Below are positions 63,214 through 64,000 of a stretch of 64,000 nucleotides of DNA, piece by piece. Both the position numbers and the translations under genes were made by a program. This DNA comes from Pseudomonas sp. 8O. Lineage in GTDB: Bacteria > Pseudomonadota > Gammaproteobacteria > Pseudomonadales > Pseudomonadaceae. The notes below the pieces were generated by a model. It was not told the DNA's origin, searched no databases, and was given only the letters and a program-made list of their open reading frames with translations. How positions within the stretch are numbered: the stretch's first letter is position 1; each line of letters begins with the position of its first letter. The stretch spans positions 1,663,312 through 1,727,311 of the forward strand of contig NZ_LR733264.1 of NCBI RefSeq assembly GCF_902506495.1. Reading direction: 5' to 3'.

Positions 63214-64000
63214 ATGAATGCGCCCGTGTCACCCCCTAGCGCTGTCCGCCGATGCAAGATCGCCATCCTCGGCAGCGGCTTCTCCGGCCTCGGTATGGCC
63301 ATTCGCCTCAAGCAACAGGGCGAGCAGGACTTCCTGCTGTTCGAAAAGGAAGCAGGTGTCGGCGGCACCTGGCGCGTCAACAACTACCCGGGCTGCGGCT
63401 GCGACGTGCAATCGCATCTATATTCCTTCTCCTTCGAGCCCAACCCGAACTGGACGCGAATGTTCGCCAGGCAGCCGGAAATCAAGGCGTACCTGGAAGG
63501 TTGCTGGGAGAAGTACCGCCTGCAGGACAAGACCCTGCTGGACACAGAAGTGGGGCAGATGCGCTGGGATGAGCACGCCGAGCTTTGGCATCTGCAGGAC
63601 CGCGCCGGCAACCAGTACAGCGCGCAATTCGTGATCTCCGGCATGGGCGCCCTGTCGACGCCCTCGATTCCCAAGCTCAAGGGTCTGGAGCATTTCACTG
63701 GCGAGGTCTTCCACTCGCAACAGTGGAACCACGACTATGACCTGACCGGCAAGCGCGTGGCGGTAATCGGCACTGGCGCATCGGCCATCCAGTTCGTGCC
63801 GCAGATCCAGCAGCAGGTCGCGCGGCTCGATCTTTACCAGCGCACCGCGCCGTGGATCATGCCCAAGCCCGATCGTGCCATCCGCGATGGCGAGCGCATG
63901 CGCTTCAGGCGCTTCCCGCTGGCGCAGAAGCTCTGGCGCGGCGCGCTGTACGGCATTCTCGAAAGCCGAGTGATAGCCTTCGCCTTCGCCCCGCGCCTGC
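63214..64000 (+). CDS. FAD-dependent monooxygenase, Baeyer-Villiger-like (3' truncated by window edge)
   Basis: The frame starts at 63214 (GGAG nine bases upstream) and runs out of the window after 262 codons. The FAD-binding motif is ILGSGFSGLGMA, the conserved NNYPGCGCDVQSHLYSFSF follows, then the fingerprint-like FTGEVFHSQQWNHD and the NADPH motif VIGTGASAIQFV. These indicate a flavin monooxygenase of the BVMO type, inserting oxygen beside a ketone. The substrate is unknown; the C-terminus is missing. Confidence 0.92.
   Translation, partial: MNAPVSPPSAVRRCKIAILGSGFSGLGMAIRLKQQGEQDFLLFEKEAGVGGTWRVNNYPGCGCDVQSHLYSFSFEPNPNWTRMFARQPEIKAYLEGCWEKYRLQDKTLLDTEVGQMRWDEHAELWHLQDRAGNQYSAQFVISGMGALSTPSIPKLKGLEHFTGEVFHSQQWNHDYDLTGKRVAVIGTGASAIQFVPQIQQQVARLDLYQRTAPWIMPKPDRAIRDGERMRFRRFPLAQKLWRGALYGILESRVIAFAFAPRL

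Overview
The window is a stretch of a Pseudomonas chromosome. It is GC-rich (about 60-63% by eye), has strong G/C third-position bias, and encodes proteins that read as Pseudomonas orthologues (BraB, AcnB, NasS/NasT, HtpG, Anr, and tandem cbb3 oxidases with ccoGHIS). Gene order follows several blocks I recall from P. aeruginosa, rearranged here. The interspersed palindromes suggest the mendocina/oleovorans/pseudoalcaligenes side of the genus, but that is inference. I saw no tRNA, rRNA, insertion sequence, prophage or CRISPR array.

Layout. 1-7.2 kb: the tail of an RskA-type anti-sigma factor, a DUF4394 secreted protein, a dienelactone hydrolase, and a translationally coupled MHYT hybrid kinase with an HD-GYP response regulator. 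7.3-14.7 kb: htpG with a textbook sigma-32 promoter, a membrane protein, two overlapping thioesterase genes, a small lipoprotein with a sigma-E/AlgU-like promoter, MAPEG and DUF599 membrane proteins, and braB. 15-25 kb: cysS-glnS, ppiB-lpxH, miaE, an ANR-type stress protein, a DUF1289 protein, and acnB with a long structured leader. 25-32.6 kb: a YgdR-like lipoprotein, nasS-nasT behind a leader terminator, a PLP decarboxylase, alaC, an acyltransferase, small hypothetical genes and a glutamine amidotransferase. 32.6-34.7 kb: an AT-richer patch with an orphan membrane protein and several very small genes. 34.8-38.2 kb: a thiolase / multifunctional beta-oxidation operon. 38.9-44.2 kb: an AEC transporter, a rhodanese/cytochrome c pair, and a three-gene ATP-grasp / Alpha-E / transglutaminase operon. 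45.4-61.2 kb: two tandem ccoNOQP operons, ccoGHIS, a SafE-like protein, hemN, anr and apt. 61.2-64 kb: a bacterial voltage-gated sodium channel, a di-iron-type hydrolase, and the start of a Baeyer-Villiger-like monooxygenase.

The main functional unit is the low-oxygen respiration block. Two complete cbb3 oxidases, their assembly/copper factors (ccoGHIS) and oxygen-independent haem synthesis (hemN) sit beside their probable regulator, anr. Perfect TTGAY-N4-GTCAA boxes lie before the first cco operon, ccoG, hemN and the distant usp gene; the second cco operon has only a degenerate box. The two cco operons carry long identical stretches that include third codon positions, which suggests recent gene conversion.

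The least explained items are the ATP-grasp/Alpha-E/transglutaminase operon (a predicted peptide-modification system of unknown product), the acnB leader with its long-range inverted repeat, the attenuator-like terminator before nasST, the CTGTA-repeat promoter of the PLP decarboxylase, and a 31-residue membrane peptide whose start region carries an AACAACAA (Crc/Hfq-type) motif.
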